Assembly: GCA_030532225.1 (NCBI GenBank)
Contig: JAUNLQ010000005.1
Location: forward strand, 12,604-76,603
Origin: Bacillota bacterium
Lineage (GTDB): Bacteria; Bacillota; Clostridia; Tissierellales; Peptoniphilaceae
Reading direction: 5' to 3'
DNA length: 64,000 bases
Both the position numbers and the translations under genes were made by a program. Of the stretch, positions 9,591-17,218 are shown piece after piece. Each line of letters starts with the position of its first letter. Position 1 is the stretch's first letter. The notes under the pieces were generated by a model. The model worked only from the letters and a program-made list of their open reading frames with translations, did no database searches and was not told the DNA's origin.

Positions 9591-9659
9591 CTCCTCAATA
9601 TTTAGTTTTCAAGTTTCAAATTTAATTCTCAGTATAAAATTTATTAACTATACTACTTT

Positions 9660-9688
9660 ATTCTATATCTTTTTTTGGTCTTAGTCAA
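9660..9688 (-). promoter_or_regulatory. Promoter of rny
   Basis: TTGACT (9683-9688) and TAGAAT (9660-9665) on the minus strand with a 17-base spacer, in the gap between the recA-rad50 operon and rny. Confidence 0.75.
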
Positions 9689-9770
9689 TAGTAAATCGTT
9701 GTCAATGTCATATTTAGCCATAATTTCAAAATTAGATTTGCTTTAGGTTTTTTTAATATTATTTTTTTAT

Positions 9771-10412
9771 TTATTCTTTGCTGTCTTTTTCTGCAAAGGA
9801 GATTCCCTCTTCTTGGCTAAGTCTGTAGCGATTAGTGGCTAGACTGGCCAGATGATCGTTGTGGGTTATCATTATTATTTGTCTATTCATTTGTTTTGAA
9901 AATTGGACAAGAAAGTCTCCTATGTCAAATATATATTCTTGGCTTACGTGTTTGGCTGGTTCGTCTAGGATCAAGGGTCCTTGGACTTTAGGCCTAAAGT
10001 TTTCTAGAAAGGCCATTCTAAGGGCCAGGCTTACTATGTCTACTATGCCGCCGCCTTTTGAGCTTTCTGGCTTGGTTTTTACTAGGCCATTTTCTGTTTG
10101 TTCTTGTATATAGAATTCTGCTGTTGAGGTGTTCCTCTTCTGGCTTATTTCTATTTGGAAGTCGTAGTCTCTTTTGAATATATATTTTAAAGATCTAGTG
10201 GTCAGACTTTCTATTTGGGTCTTGCCCTGGTTTCTAGCATATTCTGATGTTTTTTGGAAAAGAATTGTTAGTTTTTCTAGGGTGTCTGTTTGGTCCTTGG
10301 CTTGGTCTAGGTCTTTTTCTATTTGTTTTTTATTTTCTTCTAATATTGTTCTTTTGGTTTCTTCTCTTAGGTAGATAGCTTTAAGCTGGTCAATTTGTTT
10401 TTCTAAGTCCAT
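9771..10412 (-). CDS. Rad50/SbcC-like ATPase, C-terminal half as a separate protein
   Basis: This 213-residue protein has only the second half of an SMC/Rad50-type ATPase. A coiled coil covers residues 1 to about 60. The ABC signature S-S-K-G-G-G lies near 118, and the Walker B region L-I-L-D-E-P near 148, with a following I-T-H-N-D switch histidine near 184. There is no Walker A. It must therefore pair with the N-terminal half encoded at 10676-12121 to make an ATP site. Its start codon overlaps the stop of the 83-aa ORF (TAATG), with AAGG upstream, so translation is coupled. It is the last gene of the dut-to-rad50 run. Family assignment is firm; the split form is what is unusual. Confidence 0.85.
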   Translation of the reverse strand: MDLEKQIDQLKAIYLREETKRTILEENKKQIEKDLDQAKDQTDTLEKLTILFQKTSEYARNQGKTQIESLTTRSLKYIFKRDYDFQIEISQKRNTSTAEFYIQEQTENGLVKTKPESSKGGGIVDIVSLALRMAFLENFRPKVQGPLILDEPAKHVSQEYIFDIGDFLVQFSKQMNRQIIMITHNDHLASLATNRYRLSQEEGISFAEKDSKE

Positions 10413-10663
10413 TATTTTACCTTGTCTATTAAGTCTTTTGGAATCATTGTTTGGGCCTTTTTTAGTAAGTCTTCTATTTGGTTTTTTAGGTCTTCTATTT
10501 CTGTGTCTAGGTTTTCTGGGTCAACTTGTAGTTCTTTTAGTTGGTCAAGGATTTGTTGTTCTTGTTTTTTTAGTTCTTCCAAGGTTCCTTCTGCCTTGTT
10601 TTTTATGTTTTTTGCCTTATCAAGGTCTTCTTTTAGGGTTTTTAGTTCTTGGTCGTAGTTCAT
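10412..10663 (-). CDS. 83-aa coiled-coil protein between the Rad50 halves
   Basis: A short protein made almost wholly of heptad-like Leu/Ile/Lys/Glu/Asp repeats. It has no Cys, no signal peptide and no catalytic motif. It has its own ribosome site (AGGAGAGAG) before the ATG. It lies in the same reading frame as the N-terminal Rad50 half, separated by that gene's TAG stop and four codons. It may supply part of the descending coil that the short C-terminal half lacks, or act as a third subunit. Both roles are inferred from position and composition. Confidence 0.7.
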   Translation of the reverse strand: MNYDQELKTLKEDLDKAKNIKNKAEGTLEELKKQEQQILDQLKELQVDPENLDTEIEDLKNQIEDLLKKAQTMIPKDLIDKVK

Positions 10664-10675
10664 TTTCTCTCTCTC

Positions 10676-12121
10676 CTATTCACTTAGGTGTTTTATTATT
10701 TGGTCTGGATTTTCTAGGTCAAAGGGCCTTTTGCAAGTTGGACAGACCTTCATTTCCTGAATCAGCTTTATATAGGTCTTTTCTATGTTGACAATTTTTC
10801 TGCTGGCTCTTTGGATATTTTCTTTTTCTGCTGTAATTTTTGCCAAGATATTTTTGTAGTTTGAATTTTTTTCTTTTAAGGTTTTTAGTTTTTCTTTTGC
10901 CTGGTTGATTTGTAGGTAGGCTTGGTCCACTTGGTCTAGTTTTTGGAAGTTTTTTAGGTATTTTTCTCCGTTTTTTATTCTTTCTTTTAAGATGTTTAGA
11001 CTTTTTTCTGCTTTTTGGTAGTTTTCTAGCCTTGTTCTTAGCTTTTCTAGCTGTTTATAGGAGGCTAGTAGCTGGTCTAGGTTTTTTAATTTTTGGTAGT
11101 TTTCTTTTGTTGATGCTGTTCTTTGTTTTATTTGTTCTTGGTTTTTTCTTATATTTTCTAGCTTTTCTAGTTTGGTATTTAGTTTTTCTATTTTTTCTTC
11201 TAGGTCTTGGGCTTGGTCTACTTGGGCCAGGGCTTTTTGTATTTTTTCTGTTATATTCAGTCGTTTTTGGTTTTCTTTGTAGGCCTTGTTGGCTTCTTCT
11301 AGGGTCTTTATTTTAGAGATTTTGTTTGCTGCTTCAAGATAAAAAATTTCTACTTGGTCAAGATTTTTTAGGCTGTTTTTTATTTGCCTTAGGCTGGTTA
11401 TGCTAGCTTTTAAGTTTTTGTAGCTTTGGTCTAGGATTTGTAATTTTTCTAAGTCCTGGTTTTTTATTTTTATTTGGTCTTGAATAGTCTCAAGGTTTTT
11501 TATTGTTCTGCCTAGGTCTTCTAGGTAGCTATAGGCTTCAAGGTCCTTGTTGGTTTTTTCTAGTTGATCTTCTAGGTATTTTTGGTCCTTTTTTTTGTTT
11601 CTTAGGTCTAAGTTTACCTGGCCTAGGGCATAGTCTATTAGGTCTGCTTGGACTAATTTTCCTAGAGCTGCTGCCTTTAGGGAGGCGTTGTCTGTTAGTA
11701 AAAAGGGGCCTTCTAGTTGTTCTGCCATGTTTAGGGACCTGGTTTCTCCTGGTCTTAAGGTTATTTTAGGCATTTGGGAGGCCTGGTAGACTTCTTCTGG
11801 GACCTGGCTACCAAAGCCTTCAAAAATTGCTTCTTCTCCATTGGCATAGGTGATTTTGTAGCCGTTTTTAGACTTGGTCCTATATCTTTCTATTATTATG
11901 CCATCTGTAAATTCTAGCTTTACACTGACTGATGACTGGCCCTGTCTTATAAAGGCGTCTCCTTGGGGCTCGTTATATAGAACCCATTTTAAGGCTCTTA
12001 GGATGGCAGTTTTGCCTGAGTCTGTTGGTCCTACTATAGCATTTAGGCCCTGGTCAAAATTTAGGACTGTTAGTTTGTGAGATTGGAAATTTTCTAGGCT
12101 AAGTTTTTTAATTGTCTTCAT
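10676..12121 (-). CDS. Rad50/SbcC-like ATPase, N-terminal half with zinc hook
   Basis: Residues 1-150 form the N-terminal ATPase lobe with Walker A G-P-T-D-S-G-K-T at 31-38. Residues 155-455 are one long coiled coil. The protein ends 18 residues after a zinc-hook motif C-P-T-C (460-463). A canonical SbcC continues through a descending coil to the second ATPase lobe; here a TAG stops it, and the second lobe is a separate gene at 9771-10412. The ATG follows GGAGG at 6 bases and overlaps the Mre11-like gene by 14 bp. The complex would hold DNA ends for the nuclease. T4 gp46 and SbcC are the comparison families; it is not a full-length SbcC. Confidence 0.85.
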   Translation of the reverse strand: MKTIKKLSLENFQSHKLTVLNFDQGLNAIVGPTDSGKTAILRALKWVLYNEPQGDAFIRQGQSSVSVKLEFTDGIIIERYRTKSKNGYKITYANGEEAIFEGFGSQVPEEVYQASQMPKITLRPGETRSLNMAEQLEGPFLLTDNASLKAAALGKLVQADLIDYALGQVNLDLRNKKKDQKYLEDQLEKTNKDLEAYSYLEDLGRTIKNLETIQDQIKIKNQDLEKLQILDQSYKNLKASITSLRQIKNSLKNLDQVEIFYLEAANKISKIKTLEEANKAYKENQKRLNITEKIQKALAQVDQAQDLEEKIEKLNTKLEKLENIRKNQEQIKQRTASTKENYQKLKNLDQLLASYKQLEKLRTRLENYQKAEKSLNILKERIKNGEKYLKNFQKLDQVDQAYLQINQAKEKLKTLKEKNSNYKNILAKITAEKENIQRASRKIVNIEKTYIKLIQEMKVCPTCKRPFDLENPDQIIKHLSE

Positions 12122-13091
12122 TTAGGACCTCCTTGGCCTCTTCTATTCTAAGTTTTGCCTGGGCTTTTATTTTTGGATCAAAGTCTTCTGATGCTGCTAT
12201 TGAGTCAATTATTGCTTCTAGGTCTATTAGGTCCAAATCTAGGTTCTGGTCTATGCCTTGGGCAAAGAGCATTAGCCTTTGGTCCTTGTATTGGTCTTCT
12301 ATTAGCTTGGTCCTATCAAAGACTTGGTCTCCTGCTTTGGCTGATTTTAGGTAGATTTCTTTTAGGTCAATTTTGTCTTTTTCAACTGTGATTTCTAAAA
12401 ATTTTGGCCTTCTTTTTATTTCTGATAAGGAGTTTCTGTTTCTAACTAGGGAGCCAGGGTTAGCAAAGACTTTGCCTTGGATATTTTGGATTGGGAAACC
12501 TGAGTGGTAGTGGCCTGATAGGGTTAGGTCTGCCTTGGTTTCTAGAATTTCCCCTACTAGGGTGTGGTCTACTACACTTAGAAAGGGTCTGTCTATTAAA
12601 AATCCATGGACCACATTTATGATTTTGTGGGCTGAATATTTTATGTCTTGGTCTTTGACTATATAATTTTCCTTGTCTTGGTCTAGGTCTGCTGAAAAGT
12701 TTCTGCCTAGGACTAGGACCTTTGTACCGTCCTTTTCTAGAAGGACTCCGTCATCTGGGATTAGCTTTAGGATGTTAAAGCTTGTTAAAAGGCCTAACAT
12801 TGACCTTTGTAGGGTGTCAATATTGTAGCCGAAAATATCGTGGTTGCCTACTACTATATATATTGGCATCTTAAAAGAAGCTAGAATTAATCCTACTTGA
12901 GATGTGGCTTTAATAGGATTGTCTGGCCTATCAAAAAGATCTCCGCCATGGATAACATAGTCTATGTTATTGGAGTTGGCATAGTCTCTGATTTCTTCTA
13001 GCTTTTTCAGTACTGACTCATAATAGTTGTCTAGGCGACTTATGGGATTTGAGGGCCTTATATGAGTGTCAGTAAAGAAGAGTAGTTTCAT
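12108..13091 (-). CDS. Mre11/SbcD-like metallophosphoesterase nuclease
   Basis: All calcineurin-type phosphodiesterase motifs are present: D-T-H near 8-10, G-G-D-L-F-D near 49-54, G-N-H-D near 82, V-H-G near 162 and G-H-Y-H near 194. These are the two-manganese site residues of Mre11/SbcD nucleases. At 327 aa it is shorter than typical SbcD (about 380) but long enough for a small capping region, and its acidic C-terminus could bind the Rad50 coil. It starts 3 bases after recA and overlaps the Rad50 N-half gene, so it is the nuclease partner in DNA-end processing. Exonuclease polarity cannot be told from sequence. Confidence 0.88.
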   Translation of the reverse strand: MKLLFFTDTHIRPSNPISRLDNYYESVLKKLEEIRDYANSNNIDYVIHGGDLFDRPDNPIKATSQVGLILASFKMPIYIVVGNHDIFGYNIDTLQRSMLGLLTSFNILKLIPDDGVLLEKDGTKVLVLGRNFSADLDQDKENYIVKDQDIKYSAHKIINVVHGFLIDRPFLSVVDHTLVGEILETKADLTLSGHYHSGFPIQNIQGKVFANPGSLVRNRNSLSEIKRRPKFLEITVEKDKIDLKEIYLKSAKAGDQVFDRTKLIEDQYKDQRLMLFAQGIDQNLDLDLIDLEAIIDSIAASEDFDPKIKAQAKLRIEEAKEVLNEDN

Positions 13092-13094
13092 TTT

Positions 13095-14156
13095 CTACTC
13101 TTCTCCTTCAAATTCAATTGTGGTGTTTTCTTCTGCTACTTGTTCTTTTAGGTCGTGGGGAATGTTAAGGTTGTAGTGCTGTCTAACTTTATATTCTACT
13201 TCCCTTAGGATTTCTGGTCTTTCTTCTAAATATGCCTTGGCTGCTTCTTTCCCTTGGCCCATTCTGTCGTCTTTGTAGCTGTACCAAGATCCTGCTTTTT
13301 GGATAATGTCTGCATTGGCTGCTGTATCTACTATACCTGATATCTTAGATATGCCTTGGCCATACATTATGTCAAATTCTGCTGTTTTAAATGGTGGGGC
13401 TACCTTGTTTTTTACAACTTTGGCTCTAACCTTGTTGCCTAAAAATTCGTCTCCCTTTTTAATGTTGTCAGCTTTTCTAATGTCTAGTCTGATACTGGAA
13501 TAGAATTTTAGGGCCCTGCCTCCTGTTGTAGTTTCTGGGCTACCAAACATTACTCCAACTTTTTCTCTTAGTTGGTTAATGAAGATTACTGTAGTGTTAG
13601 ACTTGGCTATGGCTCCTGTAATTTTTCTTAGGGCCTGGCTCATTAGTCTGGCTTGGAGACCTATAAAGGAATCTCCCATGGCTCCTTCGATTTCTGCCTT
13701 TGGTACTAGGGCTGCTACAGAGTCTATTACTATTATGTCTACTGCATTGGACCTAACTAGCATTTCTGCTATTTCTAAGGCTTCTTCCCCTGTGTCTGGT
13801 TGGGATACTAAGAGCTCTTTCATGTCTACCCCAAGCTTTTTAGAGTATTCTGGGTCTAAGGCATGCTCTGCATCTATAAAGGCTGCGTTGCCACCAAGTT
13901 TTTGGGTTTCTGCAACTATGTGAAGGGCTACTGTAGTCTTCCCTGAGGATTCTGGCCCATAAATTTCTATTATTCTTCCACGAGGGATACCACCAACTCC
14001 TAGGGCTATGTCTATTTCTATAGATCCTGTTGGAATTACATCCATTTTTCTAGTAGTGTCTTCGCCCATTTTCATAATGGATCCCTTACCAAATTCTTTT
14101 TCAATTTTTGCAATAGCCGCATCTAGGGCCTTGTCTTTTTCATTTTTCTCAGTCAT
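13095..14156 (-). CDS. recA: Recombinase RecA
   Basis: RecA forms filaments on single-stranded DNA, performs strand exchange and triggers LexA cleavage. Walker A G-P-E-S-S-G-K-T is near 66-73, Walker B V-I-D-S near 143, and loop L2 follows [10 protein letters not shown]. At 353 aa it is full length, with an acidic C-terminus. The ATG follows GGAGG at 5 bases. It sits 10 bases after cinA, the pairing seen in many Firmicutes, and 3 bases before the Mre11-like gene, which places end resection and strand exchange on one transcript. I saw no clear LexA box just upstream; cotranscription from the dut promoter is likely. Confidence 0.98.
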   Translation of the reverse strand: MTEKNEKDKALDAAIAKIEKEFGKGSIMKMGEDTTRKMDVIPTGSIEIDIALGVGGIPRGRIIEIYGPESSGKTTVALHIVAETQKLGGNAAFIDAEHALDPEYSKKLGVDMKELLVSQPDTGEEALEIAEMLVRSNAVDIIVIDSVAALVPKAEIEGAMGDSFIGLQARLMSQALRKITGAIAKSNTTVIFINQLREKVGVMFGSPETTTGGRALKFYSSIRLDIRKADNIKKGDEFLGNKVRAKVVKNKVAPPFKTAEFDIMYGQGISKISGIVDTAANADIIQKAGSWYSYKDDRMGQGKEAAKAYLEERPEILREVEYKVRQHYNLNIPHDLKEQVAEENTTIEFEGEE

Positions 14157-14166
14157 AAAGTCCTCC

Positions 14167-15369
14167 TTAGATTAATTTCATTAAATTAAAATATACATTT
14201 GCAGTTACTCTATCTATAATTTGTTGTCTAGAACCATGGTAATGGTTTTCTAGAATTTGTGTTTTCTTATCTTTTTTGCTATATAGGCCTATATAGACTA
14301 GGCCATTGGTCTTAGGGTCTCCTGTTGGAGAGGCATAGCCAGTTGTTACAGCATATAGGTCTGCATCAAAGATATTTTTTAGGCCTTGGAGCATTTCTCT
14401 GGCAGTTTCCTCACTTACTGCTGTGTAGGCTTTTAGAGTTTCTTCCTTGACTCCTAGGATTTTCATCTTAGCTTCTTCTGTGTAAGTTACTAGAGAGCCT
14501 AGAAGTACATCTGATGCTGATGGGTTTTCTACAAAGGCTGAACTTAGTTTGCCTCCTGTACAAGATTCTGCAAAGGCTATTTTTTTGTTTTTAGCTTTTG
14601 CTTGCTTTAGTAAGGACAAAGATATTGATGATGAGTCTGTGTCATAAATATTTTCAGCAAATTGTCCTTGGATTTTTTCTATTGCCCTTTGAAAGGCTTC
14701 TTGGTCTTTTAGGTCAGCTAGGATTTTTATGTCTACTCCATTAAAATTAAAGTAGGTGTTTATTAATAATTCTCTTCCTAGCTTCAGTAGTCTTAGTTGG
14801 TTTTCTAAGAAGGATTCTCCTAGGCCAAAGGTGTTTATGGTTTTTAATAGGACTTGTTTTTGGGGACTAAAGTCTTTTAGAAACTTGTCCAGAATATTTT
14901 CCACTTCCCTTGGTGGTCCTGGTAGGACTAGAATTGTCTTTTCTCCTTCTTGGAGGGAAAAGCCTGATGCTGTGCCTAAGTCGTTTTTGTATATTTTGGC
15001 TCCTTGGGGAAAGTAGGCCTGGTTTTTGTTATTGGGACTCATGGTCCTTTTGGTCCTTGCAAAATATGCCTGGATGTCCTCTAATACTTGGTTATTCAAC
15101 ACAAGTTGGCGATTTAGGGCCTGGGCTATAGATGGGCTTGTTAAGTCGTCTTCTGTTGGTCCTAGGCCTCCTGAGCTAATTATAAGGTCATTTTCTACCA
15201 AAAGTTCGTGGACAGCCTTTATTATAGCTTTAGGGTCGTCTTCTACTGTTCTTTGTTCTCCTACTAAGATTCCATAGTCTAATAGTTTTTTGGCTATTAG
15301 GGAAAGGTTAGTGTTTATAGTATGACCTAAAAGGACTTCATTGCCTATGTTTAGTATTGCTGCTTTCAT
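14167..15369 (-). CDS. cinA: CinA-like nicotinamide-nucleotide amidase
   Basis: A two-domain protein. The N-terminal MoCF-like domain has G-N-E-V-L-L-G-H near 8-15 and [11 protein letters not shown] near 65-75. The C-terminal PncC-type domain has A-E-S-C-T-G-G near 266. The family deamidates nicotinamide mononucleotide, and the N-terminal domain may act as an ADP-ribose pyrophosphatase. At 400 aa it is full length. The ATG follows AAGGATAAG, and the gene lies 3 bases after pgsA and 10 before recA. Linkage to recA is the known competence-locus arrangement; competence itself is not implied here. Confidence 0.93.
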   Translation of the reverse strand: MKAAILNIGNEVLLGHTINTNLSLIAKKLLDYGILVGEQRTVEDDPKAIIKAVHELLVENDLIISSGGLGPTEDDLTSPSIAQALNRQLVLNNQVLEDIQAYFARTKRTMSPNNKNQAYFPQGAKIYKNDLGTASGFSLQEGEKTILVLPGPPREVENILDKFLKDFSPQKQVLLKTINTFGLGESFLENQLRLLKLGRELLINTYFNFNGVDIKILADLKDQEAFQRAIEKIQGQFAENIYDTDSSSISLSLLKQAKAKNKKIAFAESCTGGKLSSAFVENPSASDVLLGSLVTYTEEAKMKILGVKEETLKAYTAVSEETAREMLQGLKNIFDADLYAVTTGYASPTGDPKTNGLVYIGLYSKKDKKTQILENHYHGSRQQIIDRVTANVYFNLMKLI

Positions 15370-15372
15370 GGC

Positions 15373-15900
15373 TTATCCTTCTAAGACATTTTTGTTCTTC
15401 ACTAGGTAGTCTATGCCTGATACTAGGGTTGCTAGCATGGCAAAGTAGATTAAAAAGGTGTAAAGGCCCCATAAGCTTCCAGTAATTAGGCTTAAGAAAT
15501 AAACTATTATAGATAGCATTTGGGATATGGTTTTTATTTTTCCTAATGGTGAGGCTGCTATGGTCACTCCCTTTTCTACTGCTATAGTCCTAAAGCCTGT
15601 GATTATCAGTTCTCTTGCTACTATTATAACTAAAATCCAGCCTGGTAAAGCCAGTCTTTCTAGCATTAGACAAAAGGCTGATAGAACTAAAATCTTATCT
15701 ACTAGAGGGTCAACGAATTTTCCAAAGCTAGTTACCATGTTGTAGTGTCTGGCCACATAGCCATCTAGGGCATCTGTAGCTGCTGCCACAGAAAAGATTA
15801 TTAGTGGTATTGGGCTATAGTGAGGTAAGACATACATGGTTATTATAAATATCGGAACCATAAATAGTCTAGTTAGGGTAATTTTATTTGCTAGGTTCAT
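15373..15900 (-). CDS. pgsA: CDP-diacylglycerol-glycerol-3-phosphate phosphatidyltransferase
   Basis: Integral membrane enzyme that makes phosphatidylglycerol phosphate, the committed step to phosphatidylglycerol. The CDP-alcohol transferase motif D-A-L-D-G-Y-V-A-R...G...D...D is complete at about residues 43-66. Several hydrophobic segments surround it, and 175 aa is the usual length. The ATG follows AGGAGG. The gene overlaps the end of rimO by 17 bp. The order rimO-pgsA-cinA-recA is common in Firmicutes, which supports the assignment. Confidence 0.95.
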   Translation of the reverse strand: MNLANKITLTRLFMVPIFIITMYVLPHYSPIPLIIFSVAAATDALDGYVARHYNMVTSFGKFVDPLVDKILVLSAFCLMLERLALPGWILVIIVARELIITGFRTIAVEKGVTIAASPLGKIKTISQMLSIIVYFLSLITGSLWGLYTFLIYFAMLATLVSGIDYLVKNKNVLEG

Positions 15901-17218
15901 AAATGCCTCCTATAAGGTCGTGTTCTAAGTGGTCTATTATCTTAACTTTTATAAATTGGCCAAGCTGGTAGTCCTTGTCAAAGGGACCATAAACTAAGGT
16001 TACTCCATCGATTTCTGGACTGTCACTTATGGTTCTGCCTACTAGCAGGTCGTCATAGATTTCTTCTATTAGCATGTCATAGGTTTTTCCAAGGAATTTT
16101 TCCATGTTTTCATTAGATATTTCTTCTTGGACTTCCATTAAGTAAGCCTTTCTTTGAGCCTTGGTCTGTGGATCGATTTGGCCATCCATTTCATAGGCCT
16201 TGGTGTTTTCTTCTTGGGAATATTCAAAGACTCCTACCTTGTCTAATTTTACTTCTTTTATAAAGTCTACTAATTCCTCAAAGTCTTCCTGGCTTTCTTG
16301 GGGGAAACCTACTATAAAGGTGGACCTAATTATTATATTAGGCACTTCCCTTCTTAGTTTTTCTATTAATTTTCTTATGGTTTCCTTGTCAGTGGACCTA
16401 TTCATGTTTTTTAGAACCCTGTCAGATACGTGCTGAAGAGGAATGTCCACATAAGGCAGAAGCTTTTTGTTGTTTTTAAAGGCTGCTATTAGGTCATCTG
16501 TAAAGTTGTCTGGATAAAGATAAAGGACCCTGATCCATTTTAGGTCTTGAATTTCTTCTAGTTTGTTTAAAAGTTTGGCTAGGCTGTAGTCTCCATAGTT
16601 GTCTATGCCATAGTCTGTAGTATTTTGGGCTATAAGAATAATTTCTCTAGCTCCCTTTTCTACTAAATAAGATACTTCTTTGTAAATATCTTCTATTTTT
16701 CTAGACCTGTTTTTGCCCCTTAGCATCGGTATTATGCAGTAGCTACAAAAGTTGTTACAGCCTTCTCCGATTTTTACATATTCTGTAGGTCCTACGTCCT
16801 TTTTGTAAAGGCCTTCTTGGTAGGCTGAGTTAATGTTTGTAGTTTCCTTTATTCTCTTGCCTTGGAAACTTTGGTCTACTAGTTTTGCTATATTATTTAT
16901 TTGTCCTGTTCCTATTATGCCGTCTATTTCTGGTATTTGGTCTAGTAGTTCTTTGGCATATCTTTGGGCCAAACAGCCTGTTACTAAAAGTTTCTTTTTT
17001 GAATCTTTTGTATAGTCTGCCATTTCTAGAATTTCATTTATTGATTCTTCTTTGGCGTCTTCTATAAAGCCACAGGTGTTAACTACAATTAAGTCTGCCT
17101 GGTCAGGACTATATGCAGACTGGTAGTGGTCTCCTTCTAAGATTGTTCGCATTTGGTCTGTGTCTACATCGTTTTTGGAACAACCTAGGGTTGTAAAGTA
17201 AACATTTTTCTTATTCAA
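15884..17218 (-). CDS. rimO: Ribosomal protein uS12 methylthiotransferase RimO
   Basis: Radical-SAM enzyme that adds a methylthio group to an aspartate of ribosomal protein S12. The N-terminal UPF0004 domain opens with T-L-G-C-S-K-N-D, where RimO differs from the tRNA enzyme MiaB. The SAM cluster motif C-x3-C-x2-C (C-N-N-F-C-S-Y-C) is near 152-159, and a TRAM domain ends the protein. Length is 444 aa. The start is TTG, spaced 6 bases after GGGAG, inside the last codons of ftsK (8-bp overlap). Coupling to ftsK and pgsA is by overlap on both sides. Confidence 0.95.
   Translation of the reverse strand: MNKKNVYFTTLGCSKNDVDTDQMRTILEGDHYQSAYSPDQADLIVVNTCGFIEDAKEESINEILEMADYTKDSKKKLLVTGCLAQRYAKELLDQIPEIDGIIGTGQINNIAKLVDQSFQGKRIKETTNINSAYQEGLYKKDVGPTEYVKIGEGCNNFCSYCIIPMLRGKNRSRKIEDIYKEVSYLVEKGAREIILIAQNTTDYGIDNYGDYSLAKLLNKLEEIQDLKWIRVLYLYPDNFTDDLIAAFKNNKKLLPYVDIPLQHVSDRVLKNMNRSTDKETIRKLIEKLRREVPNIIIRSTFIVGFPQESQEDFEELVDFIKEVKLDKVGVFEYSQEENTKAYEMDGQIDPQTKAQRKAYLMEVQEEISNENMEKFLGKTYDMLIEEIYDDLLVGRTISDSPEIDGVTLVYGPFDKDYQLGQFIKVKIIDHLEHDLIGGIYEPSK

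Noticed and set aside
10438..11316. Plus-strand hydrophobic ORFs across the Rad50 genes.
   Set aside because: They are antisense shadows of Lys/Glu-rich coiled-coil codons, which read as Phe/Leu/Val on the other strand; no ribosome sites.
9771..12121. The three Rad50-region ORFs as a decayed sbcC pseudogene.
   Set aside because: Each ORF has a ribosome site or coupled start, catalytic motifs are intact in both halves, and the breaks fall at the hook and in coil, not inside a domain. Not fully excluded without relatives.
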